A stretch of 64,000 nt of DNA from positions 113,427,369 through 113,491,368 of the forward strand of contig CM060843.1 of NCBI GenBank assembly GCA_030762175.1, read 5' to 3'. The notes under the pieces were generated by a model, which ran no database searches, was not told where the DNA came from, and saw only the letters and a program-made list of their open reading frames with translations. Both the position numbers and the translations under genes were made by a program. Below are positions 46,601 through 58,500 of this stretch, piece by piece. This DNA comes from Metallyticus violacea. Lineage: Eukaryota; Arthropoda; Insecta; Mantodea; Metallyticidae. Position 1 is the stretch's first letter. The number at the start of each line of letters is the position of its first letter.

Positions 46601-47109
46601 AATATGTATTCATCTGTTTATGTAATTGTTCCAGTTTCTGCCTTAATTGCTACTTTATTTTTCTATATATTATTACTTTTTTCCCATAAACCTTTATATA
46701 TATTCATTTATTGATTTTTTGTTCTAATGGTAACATTTCAATGCAATTCACTAAAGTAACATTTACTTCATTGGTAGACTGTCATTAATAACATTGAAAT
46801 TACTGAAATGTAAAATGTTGCAATTCTTTATTTAAGCCATATTCAGCATAATCTTTTGATAATTATGATCAGACTATTAGAATAGGTAGAAAAAATTCGG
46901 GCACCTTTTCGTACATTTTTGTTGATCATTATGGTTTGTAAACCAAATAAAATGCAAAGCAAAGAATGCTTGTGTGAAACTAAAACAATTCATATTTTAG
47001 AAAATAATTTATTTGTATAACGTAATTAATTATTTCTGAAGATAAATTACTTTTAAACATCAAAATATTTTTGAGTAGTAAAAATGATTGAATGAAATTA
47101 ATTTTTAAC

Positions 47110-47150
47110 AATGCATAACGCCCATTTTCACTATTGTGGCATTACAGACG
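47110..47150 (-). mobile_element. SINE Family 1 3'-end scrap
   Basis: CATAACGCCCATTTTCACTA and GTGGCATTACAGACG match the complement of the family's 3' end. The rest is absent, and a (TTTC)n-like pyrimidine stretch follows. Confidence 0.6.
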
Positions 47151-48189
47151 AATTTTCTTTCTTTCTTCTTCTTTTCTAATTTTACTTTATTCCTTTTCTT
47201 CTTTGCTTTGTTTTGTCCCGAAATGATCATGTAATAGAATTTTTTCTTGATGCTATTTGTATATGTGTCTGATACTGGCTTCGGCTGAAATATCATGTAT
47301 ATATTATATATTTATATATGTGTTTAAAGCTAAATAATACAAACTATAAACACCTTAATTTATAAATGAACTCTGTATAGAACGTTATGTATTTACAGCG
47401 ATTATCACTAAGTTGTTAAAGTGCAATTAACTCATGCTCACATTCGTTAATAAAGTTATAAATAACATTCTTGTACATGTTCTTTAACAAATTGAAGCAC
47501 ACAGAATTTTAGTAAATGTATTTTTAATTCTGTAAATGATATAAACAATTTAGAGGTACTAGAGTTGCCTCTATCTGACATTCTCATATTAATTTAAGGG
47601 GCTCCAATGTAAAAATAATATAAAGGGCAAGTTTTTCTCAAAATCTACGTTATGTTGAAAGCCGAAACTTTTAAACGTTATTTATAAAAAACTTTAAATA
47701 TACTTTAACACAGCAGCTTTAAATCTATGCTTTGATTAGATAAATTTTCTTTTATCTAATGACATTTTTACTACACTTTTGTGTCATTTCCTTTAAACAA
47801 ATTCGATAAAAACTGCCTTATCAAAAAAGGTCATGTTAAATTAAACACAAGTATTTATTAAAATATCCTTAAAATATGAAGCACCTTGATAAATAAGATT
47901 CTGAGAAAACATGCATTTTTTATGATAAAAGCAATTTCGGAAATCCCGCTTTAAAGTTTAGAATATATTTCATTCCGGTCGCATAGAATGGAGCATGTTC
48001 TTCCTATACCTAGTCCCAGACATTAAAGAGTTTGTGAAGGTATGCATGGTTTCTGAATTTGCTACATAATTTAGTTCCAAAAAAAAAAAATCACCAAAAT
48101 GTACCTCATGAGCATGAATTTTGTAAAGGCACTGGCCACTGTTTGACTGTTCTAAACCGTTGCGGGCTTACGCTTTTTCAAATTGTAAC

Positions 48190-48580
48190 ACATTTATTAC
48201 TTAGTAAACTGTATAACATTAAACAAAGAGATGTGAGAAATGCCAGGATCAACGGTAAGCCACGGGCCCCTAACAATGTTTCCAGATTACACCTACCGAC
48301 GGTGTCGGAACCCCAGAAGGGCCGCTTCCACACAAAGAACAAGCCATCGTCACACGCACCACCTGGCCAGACACTTTCGACCCCGTAAAGTACTAACGGA
48401 AGATAATGGCATTTTATTTCGGAAAATCTGTGTAAAAGATAAATGCATTCTACCATTTGTCTAAGCGACCAGTGAAACCACGAAAAATCCCAAGTTGATA
48501 TTTTCCGTCCCCAAGGGATTTGAACCTGGGACCTCCTAAATGCGAGCCTCAAGCGTTATTGTCTGAACCATCTCTCTTGG
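48190..48580 (-). mobile_element. tRNA-derived SINE, separate family
   Basis: On the minus strand a head with AGATGGTTCAGACAATAACG (box A region) and CCCAGGTTCAAATCCCTTGG (box B) at 48570-48500 is followed by a body with GGGACGGAAAATATCAACTT and a GC-rich part at 48240-48385. The GC-rich part fits one transposition unit of about 390 bases better than a gene. Ends and target duplication were not resolved. Confidence 0.55.
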
Positions 48581-49568
48581 TGCGCAAATATATTTTGATT
48601 TTCTAAATAATTTAGTTTTAAACGCTATATTTTAATATTTGATATTCTGATTTTCCTTAACTATTTTAAATTTTAGGATGCAGAACTCTGCATTTAGGCC
48701 TTTTCTTAATACTTTATAAACTGACTTTATTTTAAAATTTTTTATAAACGTTAACTATGTAGCCGGAATTAAAGGCCGTCTTTGATTAAACTAACATTGT
48801 TATAATTAAGGCTAGTAATAATTAACATAAATATGATCATCTGATACATGTATGTAGTTTGTAGTCATTAGACAGCACCTGTGCTAAACAGTAATAAAGG
48901 TCCATTGTGTATTTATGTGAATGGAAAACGGTTCGGGTCGTTAAGCTTGGAAATGGTAAAAGTTTTGACCTTGGGGAAAAGGGTTATGTCCTGAAAAGAG
49001 GTAATTCTCTTTTCAGAGGGTTTAAAGAAAACCATTTACCGAGACGCAGACAAAAGCAGAGAAACATATTCTTTCAATAACTAAGGGTAAAGGCACTAAT
49101 GACTTTACGGGTGGATTTCTTTCGAAGAAGGAACAAATGTCAATCTCAGATGACAGCTCAAGTTTATATCCCCTCATGACAATAACATTCAAACGTCGAC
49201 AGATTTTGACATGACTTTGCAAAACAAATAGATGTTCCTTATTTATGGCCGAGGTTTCATTGTGAGCAAATTTGAAAGGACAGAAAAGTGAAAGGATATG
49301 TCGGATTATAAAAATTTCCCAACATTTAGGGCAGGAATGTCCGTTCTTAGAAATATTATAACGTGAGAGGTATTTCCAGAAATTGGTCCCACACAACCAA
49401 TAGAAATCGTACAAAATTGAACGAATCGGAGCGAGCATGCATAATTACAGATACTAAGGAACGACCAATAACGCAGATAGAATCGAACTGAGCTCCATAA
49501 ATTTCGCGGATTTAATTTTCACGATGGGAGGTTCCTAATAAACAATAAACTTGACATCTGATATATAA

Positions 49569-50106
49569 TGTAACGGACACAGAACAGGAGAGACTTGGAG
49601 AGAGAGAGCAGCAGAACTTCAACAGCAGTGAGACTTAGAGAGAGAGAGCAGCTGGACTTCTACAGCAGGGAAAAGTTAGCGGTCCGGGATTCGAGGCTAA
49701 GAGCTAAAGGTTGGATAGTCGGAGAACGGAACTGTAAGAGTCAATTTAAATAAGCGGGCAAAAGAATAGACAATCCAAATCAAAGTGAGCGAAGTCGGTA
49801 GGAGAAGAAAAATAGTCAGTCAGTTCAACACATTTCCAAGCTTACGCGAACAATCCAGTATTCTGTTAAGTTAAATAAATGATGTCAGATAAGAACTCCA
49901 GTGTTTCCGTGTAACTTTATAGATTTCCTTCCCTTCCCTCTGACTCAGACGAGTCACAAAATTCCAGAGTTCCCTGAGGTAAAGGTTCCTGATCCCGACA
50001 CAAGGGGCATCCAACCCAGAACTCAAAGAAAAACAATTAATCGACGACACCTCTTCCCGCGAGCGGACTGCTACCAGCTGATACCCCACGGACGGCCCCA
50101 ACTACA
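49569..50106 (+). mobile_element. possible solo LTR
   Basis: The block starts TGTAACGG and ends CCCCAACTACA, so it has TG...CA-type ends with TGTA/TACA. It is about 540 bases long. AATAAA at 49874-49879 is followed by GAACTCCAGTGTTTCCGTG, a U3-R-U5-like order. The 5' third is purine-rich with a 40-base tandem duplication. No matching 4-5 bp flanking duplication and no second LTR are visible. Confidence 0.4.
49589..49668 (+). repeat. 40-bp tandem duplication
   Basis: GAGACTTGGAGAGAGAGAGC...ACTTCAACAGCA is repeated once at exactly 40 bases as GAGACTTAGAGAGAGAGAGC...ACTTCTACAGCA with few changes. It lies in the 5' part of the possible LTR. Confidence 0.85.
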
Positions 50107-52093
50107 ACTTAAAAGTTCTCTGTATCTCTATATAATGTTTTTCTACAATGTATTACTATTCTCTCTTAACTCTGTTAAAGTTAGAATTCTTTAATCATGC
50201 AAGTAATGGTTTTAAGGTTCCAGGCACAATATCAAAGAGTGGAAAGGGGGGGGGGGAGCGAATAAATGAAAATGAAATAAAAAAAAAACAAAAGAGCTTG
50301 TTTGAATTTTCTATGTGCTTGCTTTTCTCTATAATGCTCGGAAAAATTAAGAAGCTTAAATAGCTAGTCATAAGGCCCTTCAACTGCTATAAAGATATTT
50401 TCACAAATATCAACAGTATACCTACCTATTTAATCCGCTAAGAGAAAATATATTTCATTATGGTTTATTTTTTTCGTTCGTATTTCTGTTCTCGTTACCG
50501 AAGAAAGGTCATTGTTTTCGTTATCAGTACTAAAGAACTTCTTTCAGAATAAAAATTTAAAGGCATTGCAGTAAAGAAATAATGCCCTTAATAAACTTTA
50601 ATGAGTGAATGGTCTCTGAAAACAATTAGACATGTTGCCCTTCCCAAGTTTTGGAAGATCTATCCTAGGAATCCCACCTAGAAGGTTATACGTTTGCGCT
50701 ACCCTCACTCATTTCAACTTTTGCTTGCTGCTTTTTTGCATAGGGAACTTCGATCTTGCACCTGATATTCGTGTTTGCTGTTATCTGTAGGAAACTTGTG
50801 CGAACAAGTGTCTGGGTAAGTGGAGAGGTGAGAGGAAGAGAAAGGCGGAGCTTCTTTCCCATAAGCACCATTGTGTGCGTACACTCTTCTACTGCGTTCC
50901 CAGGAGAGTTAGATTGGAATTTTACTCAAATAGATAGTTGTTGCGTTAAAAAGTTAAGTAAAATATTTAAAAATATAAAAATGATTAAGACAACACAGCA
51001 ATATAAATATAAATAATGGGATACTTGTAGTTATCTCAATGTCAAACAGCAATATCTTTTAAGAAACAAAATTTTCATGTAAATCTCATACAACGATAAC
51101 CATTTCTTTAGTAATGGGTGTTGCTGAACGGTAGAATGGTAAAGTTTCGTGTGAATTCTTGAAGCATTTGCTTTATTTAGTTTTGAATTAAATAATGTAA
51201 AGAAACAACATACAAAACTACATGCTAAGCCCTTTTCTTTGCGATCATTGGAATAGAAAATTGAAAATCTGGGTAAACCAACTCCCAAGTATTAATATGA
51301 GTGAAAATGTGAAATCAATTTCTTATAAAGATAGATATCATCCTACATATTCCAGACTTCAATCAAAGAATCATCATGTTTCTTGCTGTGAAAAGCGTGC
51401 GCTAATAACAACATTTTTATAGAATCCTTTCTCTCTAATTATCTCTTAACGGTGTAGTGTGTGTTCACTGTGCACATACGCATGTTAATTCTAGTCATTA
51501 ACATTCTAAAAACTTGCGATATATATTTAACAGTAGCAGTACTAGATTGTTCATCCAGGCTTTATGCCGCTACGAGCCGCCACGATTTATTCCAACTCAT
51601 ACAGCTAGCTGTATTTCCTGTCCAATTGAACTTGGTAGAAGTACCATAGTATCTTAGTAACTGGGACAGTAAACATATTCTTGCCTTTTTCATTTCTTGT
51701 TGGCAGAAAACACTCAGCTACAAAGTCCAGAAAGTCTATTCATAGATCTTGCATTATGCCCAAGGCTTAAGGACTGTTAATATAGTAGTGGCTGTGGCGG
51801 TAGTGGTGGCGGCGGCAAGTGTATTTATTTCAATAATAGCTTGCGTATACATAAATACTTAACCAGCGAACGAGTCTATTCAGACCATTCGTGTTCCTAT
51901 TTACACACATGAAATGCTGAAGGGGAGAGGACCCAAACGCACAGAATTACAAACACAATGAAATAACCCTGCCCCTCCCCCATCATATCGGAAAAAAAAA
52001 GTTAATGCCCTTAATAAGAATTTTAAATGTATAATTAAAGCGAACCAAACGAGGGAAACACATAATTCAATACATTATATATACTTTTTTGAA
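50107..52093. other. non-coding DNA
   Basis: It contains a run of eleven G at 50246-50256 and a small GGC/GGT-rich patch near 51785-51815. No gene is recognised. Confidence 0.4.
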
Positions 52094-52289
52094 TAGTGTT
52101 TAACGCTATATGAGATGAAATGATAGATTGGAAAATGATTTTTTTTAAGAAACGTTCCAGACCTAAGTTTAGGGTACCTCCTCTGCATTTGCCATTTATG
52201 AGAACTGAGGAAAAGCTGGAAAAAACCAGATATGACGGTCCTCCCGCTCACGAGTCCGCGCCTTAATGACCTCGGTCTCCCATGGCGGT
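52094..52289 (-). mobile_element. SINE Family 1 copy with internal deletions
   Basis: On the minus strand it has CCGCCATGGGAGACCGAGG and the head to GAGCGGGAGG, then jumps to GACCGTCATATC with box B deleted. It rejoins the body at CCTCAGTTCTCATAAATGGC and has a shortened 3' end (GCGTTAAACAC). It could not be transcribed from an internal promoter. Confidence 0.85.
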
Positions 52290-53969
52290 ACCATATATAA
52301 ACAAAAAACGCAACAGATGTACATTTAAAACATATAAGTACATTATATATTATATCCTCTCTAGCCAGAGACTTTCTCTTGCGCATCTTATCTTCCCAAT
52401 TAACTTACACAGCCCCTGCCAATTGTTTTTATCCAGTACCAAATTTAAACATACCCCCGTACTCCTCCTTGATCTCACAAATTTTTCGGTTCTTTTCCCT
52501 GCCTAATCCGTCATTTTCTGCGCTTTCCATCTGTTGATATAAAATGGATGCGCATGATTGAAGTGATGAGGAACTGAACTGCGAGTTACATGTTGAGACA
52601 TCTCCAGCTGCGTGCGGTAAAATTTTTTTGTAGATTTCTAATCTCCGTTTTTAACTAGACATTGGAATTCCCGTTTCGAACAATTTTTAGCAGTAAATAT
52701 GCAGAAAGCTGAGGAGAAGGTTATTCGCGTTTTCTACGGTTTTACATCCCCAATGGAATCTTTTGGGTATACTCCAAACAGACAGGGTAGCTTTGAGCGG
52801 GAATAAGGTTTGCATTACATTCTGGCACATGTTGGCAGCAGAACGCTTATAATTCTGGTTCTATCTGAATCTGATATTCAACTTAGAGTGGGTTTTTTAA
52901 GGTTCCGCCAAATATATTCTCTAGATATTGCTTTTTTAAATTGATAACTTAAACCTAATATCCATGCTAGTGACTCCAGTGGAACAATATTCCACATATG
53001 GCCTTATTTTTTTATGATAATGTTCCACGTTCACCGATAGATATGCACATTATCCCTGCTCGCATCGCAATAGGCAATGAAGAGTCAGACCTCAGCTAGA
53101 CAATAATTGAATAAAGTGATGAAAGAATGATACCGCTTTTAAAGTCAAATGCCTGTTATGCAAATTGAACAAAATGTCCACATCATTGCACTGAAGAAAT
53201 GCTCGCCACAATTTTCATTTGAACGCACACCGCGACCGTTCTTTTCATTTTAATTCTGTTACAGGCCAGTGGGGTCCTTGTCTGCTTGCATATGGTGATA
53301 TTATCGAACTTTTATGTCGTGCGCTTTCTCTTCTGCCTTCTAGATCTTTCTTTTCACGTACGCATACATTTACGCATATGAACACGTACAAAGAGGAAGC
53401 TTATGAATGATTCGCTTCATGAATGAGGCATACCAAAGACCTCTGAAGACATAGGTGCGGGAGATTAAATTTTTATGACATCACCGACACTCCAGTGCAT
53501 GGGTATGCTCGGTGGAAAAAGTCTTCATCACTGCAAGTATGAAATGACGAGAAGGGTGCATATTAGATCCAAAGTTCTCGAGCAGAGGTGCCCTCGCCTT
53601 TGCTGCCGTCACATTGAAATCGCATGTTCGCTCCTCTCCCTGTAGTCACTCTGCGTAAGAACGAGGGCTTAATATTTTGTTTGAAGCATTAAAATTGGTG
53701 TAGACTTACGTGATGAATTCAAGAGTTTCGAGATAGAGCGATGCATTCGTTGTTTCGACATACGTAAATAATTAATGACGAGAAATTCCTATCTTTAGCA
53801 GCGTCCGCAATGTTTGTAACAAACTGCCGTCTTATATATTACTTGCATTAGTATATGTTACTTGTTCTGTATGTAAGGTACGACACCGTTTTAAAAAATC
53901 ATTGTTAATACACTACTGTCATGAAGAATAATATTGTCTTACCTCTTCAATTATTAACTGGATAAAGTC
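52290..53969. other. non-coding DNA
   Basis: Mixed composition. A patch at 53540-53660 is GC-richer and ends in a pyrimidine-rich CTCCTCTCCCTGTAG acceptor-like site, but no downstream frame was recognised. Confidence 0.35.
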
Positions 53970-54160
53970 GAATGCCGAGAATTATTTTTGACCTACGTCC
54001 ATGGAAGAGCACAGAGCACTGGACCAAGTAAACGCAGTCATCTGTCATAAGTGAAAGTTTTCGCATTGATTACGACGGAAACATTATTTTTGTTTTTGTA
54101 TTAGAACCCAGTTTGCGATTAAGATGTCAATAAGACTCACATATTTGTATTATTACACTT
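53970..54160 (+). repeat. unclassified dispersed repeat, copy D (partial)
   Basis: GAGAATTATTTTTGACCTAC, GTCCATGG and CACTGGACCAAGT resemble the start of copies A and C; later sequence diverges. Confidence 0.4.
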
Positions 54161-54504
54161 TATTGCCTGTTGTTAGAACTCTTATGTTAATATTTACAGT
54201 GTGAGGAAATGTTACAACTAGAACAGAGAAAAAATAAGTTCCAAAGAATAACTTCCCCCCCTCAAAGTATTGTTAGGAACTTTAAAGGCAATATCAAGGT
54301 AAAAAATTGGAAAAATTACGGAAGCAAGTCTGTCAGAAGTGAATTTCATTAAAAGCTGGCAGGAATGTGTGACTGCACACACTTACCACTTCAAATAACT
54401 CCTATAAACACAGGCTATTAGAAATAAAACTGCTGTTACTATCGTTGATCAAAGAGTTTATATATATTACGTAGATTCGCAGAGTTTACTTAAGGTGCCA
54501 GGTG

Positions 54505-54943
54505 TTTAATGCCCGTCTTTACTGCTTAGGCATCAAAGACGGTCAACACTGATGATACATGAGATGAAATGGTATATTGAGAAAGAGATGTCGGTCCTGG
54601 TGGTGTAGTGGTAACCATACTTGCCTTCTAAACCCAAGATCGCGGGTTCAAACCCGGCCAGGATCGATGAATTTTTTCGGGCGTAAAAATCCTAAGTATG
54701 GCTTCCTTCGGAAGGGAAGTAAAGCCGTGGGTCCCGTGTCGTACATTTACGGCACGAAAAAGAACCTCAAACCTGAAAGAAGAGGCCTCTGAGCAAAATT
54801 TGTCTGCCGTTTCACGCCCTAAATAGAATGGGACGCTGATGACCTGAGATGTTAAAAAGCGTCCGTAAATAAACAAATCAACAAGAAAGAGATTTTGTAA
54901 GGAAGGAAACGTTCCAGGCCTAAGTTTAGGGTACGTCCCCGGC
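54505..54943 (-). mobile_element. SINE Family 1 copy split by a Family 2 insertion
   Basis: Its 3' part (minus strand) lies at 54505-54589 and its middle at 54884-54943 (GGAAACGTTCCAGGCC and GTACGTCCCCGGC on the plus strand). Between them sits a complete Family 2 element. The 5' part is missing beyond 54943. Confidence 0.9.
54590..54883 (+). mobile_element. SINE Family 2, full length, nested in Family 1, with target-site duplication
   Basis: The best reference copy. The 73-base head (54593-54665) begins GGTCCTG and ends CAGGATC, which pair as a 7-bp acceptor stem with one G-T. Box A is TGGTGGTGTAGTGG and box B GGGTTCAAACCC; CTTG/CAAG remains of the anticodon stem. Overall it resembles tRNA-Gly most. 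The body has CTTCCTTCGGAAG and the CGTGTCGTA (54735-54743)/TACGGCACG (54748-54756) stem. It ends GCGTCCGTAAATAAAC. Perfect 10-bp repeats AGAAAGAGAT lie at 54580-54589 and 54884-54893. Confidence 0.95.
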
Positions 54944-56244
54944 TTTTATACAATAAAAGTAACTTTTAAAATAATATAGTTTAGTCTATACCGCCACATC
55001 GTAACTAATTTCGTCCTGTAGTTTATGCCATCTTGTTGAGGTCTTTATTTTAATAATGCACAACTCATTTTGTTATAAAAATAGAGATGATTGTTTGCTC
55101 CTTTCTGGCACCTTAATCAATTTAACTCCGCGAATCTAAATCCTATTAAAAATAGGACTGTACTTTATTTACTTTACTTTACTTTAAAAATAGTACTGTA
55201 GAGAATTCCACTTTGCCAATAATTTAGATTTAGTTATACATTAGGGTAGAAGTATTAAAAAAAACTGCAGTTACTTTTTATAACTTATACATTTAAAAAA
55301 TAAAAATTGAAATTTTGCTTGGTTATTATAAATAATTTTTCATTATACCTTTTTATAGAGTCAATTATTGCACAGAACTAGAGTTATGATTAATTATACC
55401 TTTATACATTTGAATTTTAAATTGCTTTTTCTTGAAAACAAGTTGATGGATGTATAAAATATTTTATGATTATTTAAATAAAACTTTTTAAAAAAATATA
55501 TCTTTAGCTAAGTATTGAATATCAAAGTTCTGTTATACCAGTTTTAATGCTCAAATGTCTAGAATATGCATACACATTTCAATAAAGCAAATCTAATAGT
55601 TTACAAGAATAATTACGTTACAAACTTTTAAATATAAAAGTATAAAATAAAGTGAGCATGGCACAGTCAGCCTTATAGCCAATTCATTTTTTTTAACCTG
55701 ATTAGAATGATAATTCAAATATAAAACCTTGAAATTACCATCTTGTATATATGTACTATTATATTGAGTTAAAGCATATTTTTAAAAAACTTTACCAATA
55801 TTTACTCTTATTTTCTCGAATATGTTCAATTTAAGAAATAATGGCATGCAATAAGGGGCTATGAAACTTAAAACTGTTCAAGATTTAAGTATTGTTGTGT
55901 AGCTACATATTAAGATAGTAGATAGTACTTTATTTAATGTATTTAATTTAAACCGGTTTTAAACATTTGTTTAACTATACCTCATACTTTACTCTGTTGT
56001 TTATGTATCTGATTTAGTTGTTAGAGAGGTTCGATTTTAAATATTATTTTTGCTCTTAAATGTTCTGATCCTGTAACACTTATTTTAGTTTTTTTGTATA
56101 ATATCTGCACATGTGTCTTCTGTGACATTATTTAATCCATGCATTTCTTTTTTTTGTAATTTTTTCTCAGAATTTGCAAGCCATGTTTGATCATATGCAA
56201 AACAAAAGCGTTTTTATACGAATGGTGTTAAGTGTCGTAAAGAT
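54944..56244. other. very AT-rich non-coding DNA
   Basis: Long A/T runs and no coding frame, tRNA box or repeat match. Confidence 0.5.
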
Positions 56245-56249
56245 AGTGA

Positions 56250-57440
56250 AATTACTATGGTAGTTGTTAAGTACCGTTATTTAATTGGAGCGCTGTATAG
56301 TTTAAGACGCGTTAATGTAGTCACTTGTTTGTATTGCTCGTTTAAAGAAACTACTTTTAACATTTTTTACAAAAGGAATAAAACTGATATACGAACTTTG
56401 AAAAGGATTTGTGCTCAATTGAAATACAAAAGGAGTTAGATTCCACATTAAAGGGATTCTTTCTCTTCGTTTTCGACAGTTAAAAAGTGGGCTGCTGAAT
56501 TTAAGCGTGGTCGTATATTCATTCAATAGAACGCTCAGGGCGTCCCAAAACTGCTACCGACGAGACTTTAACAAAAATTCATAATGCCGTACTCAATGAT
56601 CGCCGATTGAAGGTACGCCAGTTAACTGACATTGCAAAGACCTCGATAGGCCGCTCGATGGATGCCGGTTTGTTAACAATGGACCAAAAACTCATTGGAA
56701 TGAGCATTTCAAAAGAGTGTTTAGACTTGTTTAAATGCAATTCTAGTGAATTTCCCCGACCTTTCATAACGGTAGCTGAAACATTATTACACTTCAGGGA
56801 CAAAGGAGCACTCCAAACAGGAGTGACAACAGGGTAAAGTGCACCAAAGAAAGCAAAAAACTGTTCCGTCTAAGGAAAAGCCATGACTACGGGCTTCTGG
56901 AATTCTCATGGTGTGGGGCTCATAGACTACCTCCAAAAGCGCAGAACCATCACCGGGGAGTAATACGCTTCACTACTGGACCAACTGAAGGATACTATCC
57001 AGGCTATCGTCCACACCTTGCGAAAAAGAAATGATCAGGGATCGCGCCTTCACACACGTCTGGGATTGTTGCAGCAAAACCGTATGACCTTTGCTTCCAA
57101 GTGCTTCCACACCCGCTATATTCGCCGGGTTTGGCTCCCAGCGATTATTTTTCGTTCCCAACCTGAAGAAATGTTTGGGTGGACGGAGATTCACATCAAA
57201 TGATAAGGTTGAATTAGAGACAGAGACTTGTTTTTCGCTGTTGGACAAATCTTATTTTACCGAGGTTATTAAAAAGTCGGAAAGTCGGACTAAACATTTT
57301 GATTTACAAGGTGACTATGTTAAAAACAATAAAACAAAAAACATTTTTCTGAAATCTTGTGTTTTCTGGTCATACCGAGAGTTTTTAGATCTCTTATGTA
57401 TTTTTGTGATTTATTTTAAGATTATATTAAAATTTTATTG
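56250..57440 (+). mobile_element. mariner transposon remnant (D34D-type transposase)
   Basis: Plus-strand pieces in order: TVKKWAAEFKRGR (56476-56514, end of the first DNA-binding part); a continuous frame 56532-56837 with RSGRPKTAT, NAVLNDRRLKVRQLTDIAKT, LLTMDQKLIG, ECLDLFKCNSSEFPRPFITV and AETLLH; then DYLQKRRTITGE; SPGLAPSDYF (57122-57151); and LKKCLGGRRFTSND with LLDKSYF to a C-terminus near DLQGDYVKN. In the family the first motif is TVDETW; here Asp is Ala at 56775-56777. The third-motif Asp in LAPSDY is kept. The second-motif region (HQDNAPAH) is lost and several frameshifts occur. It is an inactive fossil. Terminal inverted repeats and TA flanks were not identified. Confidence 0.88.
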
Positions 57441-57489
57441 CTATATAATGTTTATTGATATAAATGAGTATATATAAAAGATGGGAAGA

Positions 57490-57755
57490 ACCGCCACGAG
57501 TGGCCGAGGTCATTAAGGCGTGGACTCTTGAGCGGGGGGTCTGGGGTCTGTATCCTACCAGGACCGTCCTCCTTGACTGAGGCATTTTCCAAGTTTTCCT
57601 CAGTCCTCTTCACTGGCAAATGCCGGGGAGGTATCCTAAACTTAGCCCTGGAATGTTTCCTTCCTTAAAAAATCCTTTCCCAATTTATCATTTCATTTCA
57701 TGTATCACCGCCTGTGGTGCCTTAGTAGTAAATACGGGTGTTAAACATTATTAAA
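57490..57755 (+). mobile_element. SINE Family 1 copy next to the mariner remnant
   Basis: CCGCCACGAGTGGCCGAGG (box A), a damaged box B (GGGGTCTGTATCCTACC), intact GACTGAGG and CCTCAGTC arms, the GCCGGGGAGGTATCC block and the GGTGTTAAACATT end. The TCATCAGTGTCC section near the 3' end is deleted. It lies within 50 bases of the mariner C-terminus. Confidence 0.9.
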
Positions 57756-58407
57756 AAAAGGGGGGGTGAGAGGAATGGTTTTTAATACAAATTTCCTGGG
57801 TTTAAAGGCGGCTTGAACGTTGTACTGACATCTTTTACGTCCATTTAATGCCAAAGGATTACAATTCATGAATATCTCATCATTCACTGTCGCAGGCAAG
57901 CACCTATTTTTATCATAACATGTTTTATTGCTTTATATGTCTAGCATTATCTACATATTTTAACTGTCGTAAAGTAGTTTAATTGATAACATTTTTAAAA
58001 GAGTTAAATGTTACATCGCCTTGTTAAAATTTCTAAAATTTAAATTTCGCTGAATTTGGAAATTAATGTTATTTAATAATGCTAAATAATGTAAAAGCAT
58101 GCGTAAGAAAGCAGATGTCGAAAAATTATATATTGATTTATAAAAAATGATATTTAATTTCTCAAAAGAGCAAGACAGAATTTAATAAAGAAACTTGATA
58201 CCCAAAGAGCTCTTTATTGAAAAATGACAATGGAAGCAACTCCATCTAGCAGCAAAATTATGATCCCATGAGCCCGTACATGAAAATTCTGTTCACGCAT
58301 GTTTAGTTAGGTAGTTCTGTACTTTGTAAGTAAATAGAAGATCTGAATTAGCGGGGCTCAAGTGAAAGCTTCCAGAGAGCTACTGTGTAATACCAAGAAT
58401 TGTGTTG

Positions 58408-58500
58408 CTTAGTTCAGCTGGCTGGAGGATTATTTCCGTTACCAGGCGCAAAAGCGCAGTGCGCAGTTTCAATTCCTGTTTGGTTTAAGTGGCCTGACTG
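58408..58500 (+). mobile_element. tRNA-like SINE head
   Basis: TTAGTTCAGCTGGCTGGAGG (box A) and GCAGTTTCAATTCCTG (box B) are spaced as in a tRNA. Between them GGCGCAAAAGCGC can form a small hairpin. It resembles the 6.65 kb head in box A (CAGCTCAGTTGGTTAG). No acceptor pairing. Confidence 0.5.

Larger units (their letters stand above)
45625..48185. other. AT-rich DNA with a repeat copy and a SINE scrap
   Basis: Largely featureless. It contains dispersed repeat copy C (46390-46600) and a short Family 1 scrap (47110-47150). Confidence 0.45.

Noticed and set aside
49022..49438. 138-codon minus-strand frame, the longest outside repeats
   Set aside because: Residues such as CPKCWEIF look suggestive, but there is no family pattern, start context or splice evidence. 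Frames of this size are expected occasionally in 64 kb.
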